Below, in pieces: positions 44,511 through 55,232 of a stretch of 64,000 bases of DNA. Every line of letters begins with the position of its first letter. Position 1 is the stretch's first letter. Below the pieces are notes generated by a model, which ran no database searches, was not told where the DNA came from, and saw only the letters and a program-made list of their open reading frames with translations. Made by a program: the position numbers and the translations under genes. The DNA lies in assembly GCA_016808115.1 (NCBI GenBank), contig JAEQBH010003871.1, positions 186,001-250,000 on the forward strand. Direction: 5' to 3'. This DNA is from Tetrastigma voinierianum. Taxonomy: Eukaryota; Streptophyta; Magnoliopsida; Vitales; Vitaceae.

Positions 44511-45285
44511 ATACATCGTCCATAATTTTACTAATCTTTTGGAAATATTGCACAATAATCCCATAGGTAATGGATCATTAAACCCTATGTCATCCCATGT
44601 CAGCCAGAATGTGCTGCAACTAATCTTAAAGTTTATTGGGTAAGGAATCACATCTATCATACTCAATGCATTCATTTACAGAACCATAATGCATCCCCAC
44701 CCTAACAAACATGCCCTAAAAACGAGCAATTGTAATCTTACCAAGTCCACCCATCCCAATCTCATAGAGATCACCAATGAATCCATTATTCAGCTTATCA
44801 AGAATCACATTTTTATCTCCACCTCTGCCATTCCAGCTAGAGTGATAAGTCAAAGATGCAGGTTCTTCCCACACCAATTTCACCATTAGGAAGGGAAAAA
44901 TCTCTTAATTGATCACTGATATGGCAACCTATCTTAGAAACTAGGCATAAATTCAGTGGGACAATGGAAGTGAAGTTGTTGATTTCTCTGAGCTCTCTCT
45001 GTTTAATGAAATGAAATAATAGCATCTTTTGAGAGGAAGACAATCCTCTCTTGAAAAGAAGAAACACCACCCCCCTTGAAGAAACCCAACGACGGGTCAT
45101 GAGGAAGGTAGAGCATAAGATCGATGGATATGGTGAAAGTGTTCCTCTAACCCTAGGTTTTATATGCAGTTTTACAAATAAATAAATAAATAAAAGGGAG
45201 TATTTAATCTATCTATTATGATTCAGAATCTTTTTTTTTTTTCAAAAATGCTCAGAATTATTCACATATTTAAGAAGATTATAAA
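44511..45285. other. Flanking sequence without recognised gene
   Basis: No gene could be assigned. Minus-strand stretches such as 44675-44493 and 45100-44837 are open. A minus-strand frame near 44790-44720 reads EIGMGGLGKITIA, which superficially resembles a nucleotide-binding loop, but it is followed at once by a stop. Confidence 0.3.
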
Positions 45286-45424
45286 CATGCCCTTAGCTCA
45301 AGTGGAAGAGGAGGACGAGTAAATCATAGATCTAAAGGTTCTATCCTTTATAACAACATAATACTATAACAATATAATGTAAAATTCCCATAGTAATACT
45401 TAAGTAAAAAAACATGCAACAATT
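45286..45424 (+). repeat. tRNA-derived SINE
   Basis: Box-A-like TTAGCTCAAGTGG and box-B-like AAGGTTCTATCC, about 35 bp apart, are followed by ATACTATAACAATATAATG and an A-rich tail. Confidence 0.65.
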
Positions 45425-45545
45425 TTTTTTTTTTATTTCTATTTACTTACGACATTGTAGTATTTTTTTTTCTTACAAGGAATCAATCTTGGTTCTCTTG
45501 TATGCCCATCCCACCCTATTACCACTTGTGTTAAGTCTCAAAGAA
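45425..45545 (-). repeat. tRNA-derived SINE, opposite orientation
   Basis: The minus strand shows ACAAGTGGTAATAGGGTGGG, then GATTGATTCC, then AATACTACAATGTCG and an A-rich tail (plus-strand T run 45425-45437). It stands tail-to-tail with the preceding copy. Confidence 0.6.
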
Positions 45546-45684
45546 AACATGTAACAAGTTTTAAGTAAGAAACTTAAGCATTATTTAACTTAAGGTCAAT
45601 TTAAATCATTTAAAAATAAGTATTAAATTTTATTGAACACTCACTAAATCACAAATTTGTTCATTTTCTCACAATAAATCCTCA

Positions 45685-45832
45685 AACTTCCAAAGTCGAC
45701 TTAAGTAGTAAAAGAGTGGGATGTGGTTATACGAGAGTTCCAAGGCTTGATTCTTTATGAAAATAGGATACTACAATGCAATATGTAAAGTGAATATAAA
45801 TTAGAAAAAAAAAAAAAAAACTTCATGTCATA
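45685..45832 (+). repeat. tRNA-derived SINE
   Basis: TTAAGTAGTAAAAGAGTGGG, a box-B-like GCTTGATTC, GGATACTACAATGCAATATG and an A16-17 tail (ending 45822) match the neighbouring copies in order. Confidence 0.6.
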
Positions 45833-46734
45833 CCGTGTATGACAAAATGAACAATATACATTTACCGAAGGATGTTGAACAATGAGATCTATATTTAGTT
45901 ACCATTTTAGTAAATCCATTTTCAATTGATCCATTTGCTTACATTCTAGAAATTTGATCTTCTTGGCAATGGTTTAAATAATTTGAAAATATGTAAGTTT
46001 CTAAGTAATTTTATGGGAGAATTACAATTAAAAGCCTAAACTTTTAGGACTTTTACATTTAAATCCTAAACAAAAAACTTACTTTTTAATTATAGTAATT
46101 TTCATTTTAATTATAATTATAGCCTGGAATAACTCAAATAGTCATCAAAACGACATCATTTCATCGTGTCATGTTAGACAGGATAGATGTTCGAAGTCTT
46201 ATTTGGGCTACAACTACCATTAAAATGAAATTTGCTATATTTATTTTTTTTTTGAAATTTTTCATTGCACAACCAAACATAAAAAGATAATCTTTCTTAG
46301 CATTTTTTTTTTCTTTCCTCATTACTTTCCCAGAATCAAACACAACCTAAATAAAACACCAAAAATTTCCTTAATATATAAAGCTGTACCAATTCAATAA
46401 CATTAATCTTCAATAACTTTCATTATGCATACATGAAATTCGGAATAAAAATCCCTGATGCTACCATGAATCACTAGCTTTTTTATTTTATTTTTTTATT
46501 TTATTATTTTTATCAGAAACTGAAAAAACGAATCACTAGCTTCTTGCTAACCAGTAACCACATATGTAGAACAATATGCAGGTAGGCAATAATTTACTGT
46601 TCAACAAAATTCACTGATTACAGGACACATTTGTTGCTGATTTACTATCTACTTGAAAGGTTTCCTACAGGATCACCAACAAATTATCATCATCCCTAAA
46701 ATGAATCAATACCACCAAAGAGTCATACTGAGGT
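45833..46734. other. AT-rich sequence, nothing recognised
   Basis: No coding frame, RNA gene or transposon end is apparent. Several A/T homopolymers occur (for example 46238-46252 and 46481-46510). Confidence 0.4.
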
Positions 46735-47625
46735 TGTATGCACGGCAGGGGTGGTTGACAATCCATCGACCTCGGAAATGTGGCGGGTGAGTGTCTGATA
46801 CCGCAAAATGATATCTCTAGGACTCAAACATAATTAAAAATGGCCACGTTGGCCCTACATCATACTCATCAAAAATATGTATTATATTGATAGTTTCAAG
46901 AGTTAACTACGTCTTATACAAACGTAAGCATCAACGAGGAATGTTTCATAATACATGTTTTACAAAATAAAGAAGCCACATGTCGGTTTTCTTTCTTCTC
47001 AAAAGTGCTTTCTAGTAGGCGTCGTCTTGCTTGAATATTACTGTCTGAAAGGGGATCTGACAGGTGAAGCGATGGCGGGTAAGTTGAATTTTCCTACATT
47101 AGGTTGCTCCCCACCTAAGTGCTCATGCAATGGTAAACACACACATTTAAGTGAATTCATGATTCCTACTAGAATGTCTACATGCCCAATCTCATGCCTC
47201 GAGTCCTCACCGACTCTCTCACACATGCTTGTGCCATGTATGAAAAATTGTTTCCAAACAAATCTATTTGTTTACTTTGTTAGACAGCTTGCCCCATGTG
47301 GTGTGGTGCTCTGCCAAAAAGCAGTCATTGGACATCCTTGACATGAGCTGTTGAATGACTCCATGGTGCTTGGACAATTTTGGAGTATAAATTTTGAGTC
47401 AACCTCAGAAACATGTCATGCACTCGCACCTACTATTACAGGAACTAGTGCATATGTGATGCAATATGCCATTTCACAATAATTAATGTTAATATCGACA
47501 TGCATATATTAACAACATTCACACAATCAACATGTTATTCGATTCAAACAATACTAGCGACACACAAGCCCTATGAATTAACCCGACACGGTCTCGGTTG
47601 TCATGGATGACTCTAGGGATTTCAC

Positions 47626-48940
47626 TGTGAGACCAGGAAAATCCATTATTTTAAGAAGGATAAAATGGTAATTTGGTTGAAAATAAAAATTTTCTAGATC
47701 TCGGATGTGAGAGGCTTGTAGTGGAATCGTCTATGAAATCCCCAAATTTACCACGTCAAATTTCGTCAAATTCAGAGACGGTCGGAATTTCACGTTTTTC
47801 GAGCAGTAGAGTGCGGAATGACAGCGGCTATAAGTGGCAGGCGCCACGTGTCAAGGTACATGGGAGAGTGGCGAGACCATGTAGGGCTCACATGTGACAC
47901 ATGGCATCATGCCATTGGAAATCCCAAGTTAGAAGAGATAAGGTGATAAGGTAATCCAAGGTGTCGATGAGAAATGGACACGTGGCGATGAAGGACAAGT
48001 CCTCTTGACCAGTCTTCCAACTTGGTTTGGGAGTGAAGGAAAGAAGAGCAAACAAAGGGATAGAGAAAGAAAGAGAGGGTTTTAGAGAGAGAGGCTCACT
48101 TCTCTCTAGTTCCCGGTGATCGGATGGCCGAGCTCAGTGAGGGGCAGAAGCGGGTCCCACGCGGGAGCTACGCGTGGAGTGGGTGCTGGGGAGTTTCGGC
48201 AAACTCTGGAAAAGTGAGTTTCTCCTACTTGTTTCGAAACCGTTTAAGGGCTGTCTGTAATGGATGGGGATTTGTTGAGACACGTGTGGCGTATTTCGAG
48301 TTCCAAAGATTTGGGCCCGAGTGAATAAATCACGGAATGGTTGGACCGGTCCACGGTTTGTTTGTGATTTGTGTGGTGTTGTGTTGTGTGAGAAAATACT
48401 CGCGTGTTTGTGGGATATTGTAGGCGATTCCAAAGATCAATTTAGTTCAATGCCTTAATTACATGTTATCTTATGTTATTGTGCAAGTGAATAACATATT
48501 TGTATGCAAATTAATTATATTAATATGTGCATGAGTGATATATTAGCATGTTGAATGTTTATTATCTTGGTGCGTTAACAGGTGGGAGGAAGAAATCCAG
48601 TAGGGAGATTCCTTGGGCATTGCTCACCAGTCGTGGGAATATTTTTAGTGCAGAAGGCGTGCCAGGGATGGGGCCTTGTCAGGACCTTAAGTAACTGACA
48701 GATGGCCTTATCTTGTATTTTGTAAAATTTTGGGCAAAGGACCCAGTTTGTATAAATTGTAATTAAATACAATTAATAAGCAAGTGTAATTAAATCGTTT
48801 TTGTATAAAATATACATTTTATAGTGGGATGTGTAGGCTGACGGCCATATTTGCCACAATTATGGGTCTCATGAAGAGAGACACAGTAGATTTCAAGCGA
48901 GTTGTGGTGAGTCAACGGACGCCCCGAGTTTGGCGTGAAC
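47626..48940 (+). repeat. 5' LTR of element E
   Basis: It starts TGTGAGACCAGGAAAATCC and pairs with 53119-54467. Landmarks are AGAAGAGATAAGGTGATAAG, CAAGTCCTCTTGACCAG, TATAAATTGTAATTAAATAC and an end near TTTGGCGTGAA. It is related to but distinct from the LTR of element A. Confidence 0.9.
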
Positions 48941-48954
48941 GGTATCGGAGAAGC
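48941..48954 (+). other. primer binding site of element E (degenerate tRNA-Met type)
   Basis: GGTATCGGAGAAGC directly follows the LTR and corresponds to TGGTATCAGAGC with small changes. Confidence 0.65.
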
Positions 48955-49609
48955 GAGTAAGCGATTCTGTAGGAGCTCGATTGGGTGTAGAGTTAGGTAT
49001 ACGATATACCTAGGACTTGATGGGCATGGGTTAGATCATGCATCCATTTTGCATTGATGAACGGTGTGTATAACATGTTTATTATATGTGTTATGTGTTT
49101 GTATGCTTGGTGAGTAGCATAGGAGAAATTGTTGAACAAGTGAGAAAATATAACCTTAGGTGTTCAGTATGCGGCCGAGCAGTCGAAATAAGCAAAGAAA
49201 AAAATTTTTTACGGGCGATGTTCAGTTTTTAAATACCAGTTAGGTTTGTGGAATTACGGAAAATTATTCAGGTTTTGCACAGGGAAGGAATTGTAATTAA
49301 ATCCTAGAAATTTTGGAAGTGGGTAAGAGCAATGTTCATTTCTTGCATCTTTAGAATTAACGAGGGAAGGCTACTGGAGAATTTTTTTTTATTTTTGACT
49401 ACGGGCCGGTCGTTTAGGTTTTGAATACCCGGTGATTGTGTGTTGTGAAGTCTGGAAGGTTGTTCGATTTTAGCGAAGGAAAAGTTAATTCAACTCTTAA
49501 ATTTGTGAATTTTATGTATAGCGGTGGGTTGGGATTCTTGCATCGGAATTAAGCGGGAAGAAAGGCTCTTTGGATGATTTTGAAAAAAAAAAAAAAGTCG
49601 TTGTGGGTT

Positions 49610-50390
49610 AGGACCTATTGAGGTCGCGACATGGATTGAGGTCGCGACCTGGTTTGGTTGAGGCTGGGACTGGTTGGCCTTGGTTGTGACATGAATTTCA
49701 TGTCGTGACATGGGCTGGGTGATCTGAAGTCGCGACATCGAAGTGAGGTCGCGACCTGGTTTAGGCTTGAGAGTGTTGCAACTTGGATTTTGAGGTTGCG
49801 ACATGGAGGAAGCCTTGAGAGGCGGCAGGTCGCGACCCGAAGTAAGTCAGCGACTGGTTAGGGTGGAGTGGGGCTAGTTTGGTTGGGCGTGGGGTCGCGG
49901 TAGGAAGTGGCGTCGTGGCTGATGCGCTGGTTGGGCAGCCGGCGATCGCGACGTGGATTTGATCTTCGTGACATGGCGATGTGGGAGTCGCGACATGGAT
50001 TTGGTGTCGCGACTGGAAATCAACGGCGAAGGCGAAGTTGCGACATGGAAGCGATGTCGCGCGCGGAATGAAAGCTCCGGGAGAATTCGCGGCGTGGAAA
50101 AATGAAGTCGCGACTGGCGAAGGCCCGGGCGGGGGAGAAATGGTGTCGCGACCGTTTGGAGAATCGCGACTGGAAGGCTGGCGGTGTCGCGCGACCTGAA
50201 TTTGATGTCGCGACATGGGTTAGCCTCGAAGTCAGCGACACGGAAAGATGTCGCGACGGCGCAAGCCCAGGCAAGGGAAGGTCGCGACATGCGCCCCGCG
50301 ACATGGGTGTTATGCCGCAGCGACCTGCGCCGCGGCGAGCGCCGCGACTTCTTGGCTGGTTGTCGTGCGACATGGGCGACCGGTCGGTTG
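49610..50390. repeat. array of GTCGCGAC palindromes (at least 12 exact copies)
   Basis: Exact GTCGCGAC occurs at 49623, 49641, 49729, 49748, 49829, 49987, 50006, 50107, 50145, 50207, 50250 and 50281. Variants include GTTGCGAC, GTCGTGAC, GTTGCAAC and GTCGCGCGAC. Each is usually followed by ATGG or CTGG. Spacing is irregular (18 to about 160 bp). Long overlapping open frames on both strands here result from the GC content. Confidence 0.85.
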
Positions 50391-50553
50391 TCTTGTGTGT
50401 GGCATACGACTGGGCCTTGCTTCTTGTGCGATGTCTGTGACTTAGGTTAAGGTGTGCCTTGTGCGCGACGGTTTTGATTCAATGCCTTTGATTTATAGTC
50501 GACATTTGGATAGCTGTTCATGGACCTTTGTTCATGAACTGCTTTGTTCCCAC

Positions 50554-50557
<4 letters not shown>

Positions 50558-50584
<27 letters not shown>
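50558..50584 (+). repeat. A27 homopolymer
   Basis: An uninterrupted run of 27 A lies between the palindrome array and gag of element E. Confidence 0.9.
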
Positions 50585-50586
<2 letters not shown>

Positions 50587-50899
50587 GTACAAAATTTTTA
50601 AAAATTTTCTTGTGTATGATTTAATATATGGAATATTTATATTGCAATTACTATAAATGCAATTACGTGGTCTGTGAAATTTTTTTTTTCGGTGAATGAA
50701 TAGTGTCTCGGGGCTGTATTTACACCCTTTGAGTTACGTCATTATGGTTGCATGTTTTGATTGTGTGATTTTGTGTTTCGAATCGCGTTAAGGACATATA
50801 CAAGGTATGATGTATAGGAGAATTATGATTGTACGGTTATTGTGTAGGAAATTATATGCATGGTATAATGCATATAGGAAAAAGGAGAATGCTAAGGTT

Positions 50900-51861
50900 A
50901 GGAATTATAGCAGCCAGGAGTTCGGATAGTGAAATGAACATGGAAGTTTTGAAATAAATGAATTGGTGGTTGAGGCGGTTAGCGGCAGCAGGAAAGCGAT
51001 TGGGTTAGTGCGTGGTTGTCGTCTCTTAGTAGTGGCATGCACCTTTACTGGATGGGCCGAAATAAAATTCGTGAATCTTGTTGCCATTGGACATATGTAG
51101 ATGGCCCTAATCGAGAGGCGGGGCGTAAGTGCGTCCACGAGGTGCTAGCAGCACCACGTGTTTGACCGGGCCGTTCTTGAGCGTAGGGATCTTGGGCTCT
51201 TTGCTGTGCATAGCCCCAGTGTAGCGGGTAGCGGGAAGGAGTAGGCGACATCTGAGGCATCAAGATATGGTCTTTGTGGTACTAAGAGGAAGGAAGATTC
51301 ATCTTCTTCCAACCGAGGGAAAAGCGAGAAGACTTCTATTTCGTAGGATATCCGGGCGGGGCCACGAGATTATCGGGACCAAGGCCGGGATGGGACATTT
51401 GGTCGGAGTAGGGGCGAGATGTGTTATTTAAGGCGGCTGAACACTTTCAAGCGGGATTGCTACGAATGGAGTCCCAAAGTTATGGGACACCTCGGTCGGT
51501 GCTCCCGGTGAGACGAGTTAGGTTGCCGGTCGGGATGGGCGAGATGGTGTCTTTACCATTGCAGTGGCTCGAACATATGAGGATGGTTGCCCCTGAGAGA
51601 CGGGGATCCCGGGATTTTGGGACGGCGCGTGTCAGTAGTGGGACGGGAGAGGACGACTTGTTCCTCCGGCCTAGCATGAGTCGGGAACTGATGTCCCGAT
51701 TTCGAGGGTGCCATACCCGGCACCTAGTACTTAGCGGGGCGGGTCATATAGGCCGGCGCGTGGTTGGGGTCAGAGCGCGGGGTTTGCGGCCAGGTTCGGG
51801 TCAAGCTAGGCAGATGATGTGTTACCATTGCTGCCAGCCTGGGCATATGAGGCGAGATTGA
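50900..51861 (+). pseudogene. gag remnant of element E
   Basis: A basic, Ser-rich linker TKRKEDSSSSNRGKSEKTS is readable near 51280-51340. The open frame 51421-51861 ends with the zinc knuckle MMCYHCCQPGHMRRD followed directly by TGA, where the CX2CX4HX4C motif needs its last Cys (TGC or TGT). A single-base change thus truncates the knuckle. The capsid part upstream (50900-51260) is recognisable only by position. Gag is the only coding capacity found in this element, so any mobility would have needed enzymes from another element. Confidence 0.65.
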
Positions 51862-51984
51862 CCTGGGCGAAGTCTCATGGTCTGGCGGCGTGGTGCGGAT
51901 ATCACGAGTGCGTTTCTACTCGCACTTGTTATTCGTGGTGTTTAAATTGATGCATCGTATTGATTGGCATTGTTGTCTTGTGTA

Positions 51985-52210
51985 GATGGTTTGGGCTTAG
52001 AGGAGTTTGAGACCTTTAGAGCCAGGATGTGGATGTTCTTCCACTAGGAGGTAGGGTGGGGGTCAGGCGGGATAGGTCGGGATTACGTTCATGTGCACGG
52101 TAACATTGCGTCGAGTCGGGTGTGAGTGCCACGTTAGGAATGGTCCATTCTTTCTTGGTAGTGTGGGTTGAGTTTGTCAGATTTCTACGATCGATGAAGA
52201 CTACATAGTT
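51985..52210 (+). repeat. Conserved post-gag segment shared with element A
   Basis: It is collinear with 6600-6905: TTGGGCTTAGAGG, ATGTGGATGTTCTTCCACTAGG and GTGGGTTGAGTTTG, then GATGAAGACTACATAG. It is followed in both elements by the same minisatellite. Confidence 0.55.
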
Positions 52211-52309
52211 GGAATTAGGGAAATGAAGAAATTAAATGTGTGTTGAATAAGCGAAAGGGTCGTTAATCCTAAGGTGAAACCTTGAGTTAGGGTGAAGGAG
52301 ACCGCGGTA

Positions 52310-52790
52310 TTATCGAAAAGATCTGTATGGGTGTAAGAGCTAGGAAGCGGTCGAATTCTGTAAGGGTGTAAGAGGCTAGGGAGATATCTGAATTTACGTG
52401 TGGGTGTAGAGACAGGGGAGAGATTCAGGAATTTACGTGAGGTGTAAGAGACCCGGGAGATGTCTTTGAATTTACGTGATGGTGTAAGAGACCGGGAGCG
52501 GTCAGGGTGCAATGAGGGTGTGAGGGCAGGGAGATGTCTGGTACGTATGGGTGTAAGAGACCGGGAGGGAAGATGTCCCAAATTTTGTATTGGGTGTAAG
52601 GGCAGGAAGTTATTCAATTTACTGGCCAAGGGTGTAAGAGACCGGGAAAGCTATTCAAGTTACGTGGGTGTAAGGGACCAGGAAGCTATTCGAATTCTGT
52701 GTGGAGTGTAAGAGACTTGGGGAGGTATCTACAGACTACGTGGGTGTAAGAGACGATGGGAAGAATCTGAAATTTACAGTAATGTGGATA
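52310..52790 (+). repeat. GGTGTAAGAGACC minisatellite, about eleven units of ~40-45 bp
   Basis: The word GGGTGTAAGAGACC or a close variant starts units near 52329, 52364, 52402, 52440, 52480, 52519, 52548, 52590, 52630, 52667, 52706 and 52742. Each is followed by GGGAGATATCTGAATTTACG-like wording. Confidence 0.85.
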
Positions 52791-53106
52791 TCAGTAGCTC
52801 GAAGTGTAGTAGAAAAGTTCTATTGCTAGAGATGAGAGACACGGACATAGTTATCGAGACTTGAGTTGAGTGATAGGTCGAGAGTGACTGAGATTTTGGA
52901 TACCCATTGGAAATTTGTTGGTACGATGGTGAGCTAGACAAGGGCTCGATTGGATGGTAAATCATTGGGACATGGATTAGTTGTGACCCATTGGGTTGTC
53001 GATGATTATGGAAACGCCGGAAGGTCGTGTTTGGCTGCCATGGTGTGGGATTCACGTATACGCGTGGTTGGATGCTTATGTGTGGAATTTAGAGGCAAAA
53101 ATTAAC
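52791..53106 (+). other. 3' internal non-coding region of element E
   Basis: No coding signal or recognised domain; it leads to the purine tract TAAGAGGGAGAA (53107-53118). Confidence 0.5.
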
Positions 53107-53118
53107 TAAGAGGGAGAA

Positions 53119-54467
53119 TGGCGAGACCGGAAAATCGTGTTTTCTAAGGAAGGATAAAATATGTTAATTTCGGTTGAAAATACCTGGAATTTTCTAGATC
53201 TACAGGATGGCAAAGCGGACTTCCACTGGTGGAATGCGATCTCGGCGAAATCTAGCTACCCGTCGAATTGCGTCAAATTCGAGACATTCGAATTTCACGT
53301 TTCGAGGCACGTAGAAGATGCGGGACACTTGGCACTATGAGTGGCCGAAGGAGAGCCACGTGAGCTATGGGAGAGTCAAAACATTGACTCATGTGGGGCT
53401 CGCATGTGACCCAACGTGACTTGTCGTGCGGGTGGGGAAATCTAAGTTAGAAGAGATAAGGTGATAAGGTAATCCAAGGTGTCGATGAGGAAATGGACAC
53501 ATAGCGATGAGAGGACAAGTCCTCTTGACGAGTCTTCGACTTGGTTTGGGGTGAGAAGAAATGGCAGAAGAGGCATGAAAGAGAGGTTTTGAAGGAGAGC
53601 CGCTACTCTAGAAATTCCAGTGATCGGGCCGGCGAGCTCAGACGAATGGCGAAAGTTGCTCACACAGCGAGGACTACCAGTGATGCAGGTCTTCGCAGGA
53701 GTTTCGAGCAAACTCTGGAAAAGTAGTTTTCTCTACTTGTTTTACCGCTTTTCGTTTAAGGGCTATGTAATGGATGGGGGATTTGTTGAGGCTGTGTAAT
53801 AAATGATTTTGATTCCAAAGATTTTGGGTAGTGAATTAATCCTGGAATGGTTTAGATGGTCCGCGGTATTTCTTGATTGTGGTGTTGTGTTATTCTTGTG
53901 AGAAAGCCGCGTGTTTGTGGGATGTTGTGGCGGTTAAGGAGTGATTTCGGATTATCTTAATAAGCCCATGAGCCTAATCTTATGTTATTGTCATAAATTT
54001 AATAACATGTTGTTTGCAAAATAATTATGTTAATATGTGCGTGAGTGATATATTAGCGTGTGTTGAATGTTGTGTGCCGTTTGCATTGCATAGGTGGGAA
54101 GTAATCAAGTAGGGAGATTCCGCTCATTCTTCATACGTGCGATGGGAATATATTTTAAGTCACCCAGAAGGCGTCAGGGATGTGGGACCTTGTCAGGGAC
54201 CTTAGAAAGCGACGGCCAAGATGGCCTTATCTTGTATTTTACGTAAAATTCTAGGCAGAGACCCATTTTGTATAAATTGCAATTAAATACAATTTAGTAA
54301 AGCAGTATGATTAAAATCATTTTTGTATAAAATATATACATTTTAGAGTAGGATGTGTGAAGCTGAGCGGCCGTATTTGCCGCAGGTATGGAATATATGA
54401 AGAGAGACCTGTAGATTTCCGCGGGTTGACGGGTAGTCAACGGACACCCTGGGTTTGGGGCGTCACA
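53119..54467 (+). repeat. 3' LTR of element E
   Basis: It pairs with 47626-48940. It is preceded by the polypurine tract GAGGGAGAA and ends GGCGTCACA. Confidence 0.9.
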
Positions 54468-55232
54468 TCACCACTAAATCCTAATCTTTGGAACTGAAAA
54501 CACGACCATTTAGGCCTCAGAACATTCTTATCCATTAGAATGGATCTTAGCCAAGGAATAAAACGACTAGGAGGAAACCTCCTCTCTGGAGTTCTGAGAA
54601 AACTCACAATGCTCAGTGCGCGCGTAAACTGCAGTGGTCAGCTTTCTTTAATACCAGCGGAATTTGACGGACCGATCGTAGGAAATCACAGAGAGAAGGT
54701 AGAATCTCTCTGCCAAGAGATTCTCCTCTCTCTTTCCTCTTTCTTTTTATACTCTACCCATTCTCCTTCTCTTTTCCCCGTTCAATCGGTTGGGGTCAAG
54801 TTGAGATTGAAGAAGCTTTGTCCCTCGCTTGCCAACATCGCCATGCGCATTACATTGGTCAGCCGATTTTTCGCGCCTCCAGAGCTTTATTCATCTAACT
54901 TTGGATTTATCCGTGTGTGTCTGCCTCTCTCTATCTTTGCTGCCAGGCTCATTGTTTGACTCATCCTACATGACCGTGACACATTGTGGTAGATTCGTCT
55001 CGGGGCACCGGGTCGACGAAATTCCGGTATCTCGGAGTCGACGAAATTCGGTAAGATTTGTGAGGCGATTCAATAGGTAAAAGTCAGTTTCATCATCCCG
55101 AAAATATGGAAAAATTTTTAGGATTTTACGACCAAGGTAAGATTTCTTATTTTGAAAGAATTAGAATTTCTTTGAAGTTTTAGGCGACTAAACTACTTGA
55201 TCCCAGTGTGGAATCAGGTGGTCTTCTTCTCT

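Larger units (their letters stand above)
47626..54467 (+). mobile_element. Ty3/gypsy-derived non-autonomous element E (gag only)
   Basis: LTRs of about 1.32 and 1.35 kb (47626-48940, 53119-54467) bound a tRNA-Met-type primer site, a GC-rich palindromic array, gag with zinc knuckle, a minisatellite and a polypurine tract. Protease, RT, RNase H and integrase are absent: the segment after gag joins directly to sequence collinear with 6600-7090 of element A. TCAC is repeated on both sides (47622-47625, 54468-54471), probably a target duplication with one base lost. It is inserted in a solo LTR. Confidence 0.85.
46735..55203 (-). repeat. minus-strand solo LTR of chromovirus type, split by element E
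   Basis: Two pieces, 54468-55203 (LTR start side) and 46735-47625 (LTR end side), together reproduce the LTR of the element A family in order. The minus strand begins with an AAACTTC...AATTTCGTCGA region with CGGGATGATGAAACTGACTTTTACC. After element E it continues with ATATATGCATG, AACAAATAGATTTGTTTGG, a CATGTAGACATTC word, GAGCACTTAGGTGGGGAGC and an end near CCCCTGCCGTGCATACA. Its LTR start lies about 30 bp downstream of the stop codon of the transporter gene. Confidence 0.65.

Noticed and set aside
49610..50390. CRISPR-like array
   Set aside because: Repeats are 8 bp, irregularly spaced, with no conserved spacer length and no cas genes, in a plant retroelement.
49761..50450. Long overlapping open frames on both strands (up to 151 codons)
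   Set aside because: They arise from the GC-rich GTCGCGAC array, which lacks stop triplets. The predicted peptides are low-complexity and unlike any family.
51421..51700. Independent host gene for the 146-codon frame
   Set aside because: It ends in a retroviral-type zinc knuckle between the LTRs of element E, so it is gag.
54540..54959. 139-codon plus-strand frame next to element E
   Set aside because: It falls in the antisense of a chromovirus-type LTR that matches the A family; a shadow frame.
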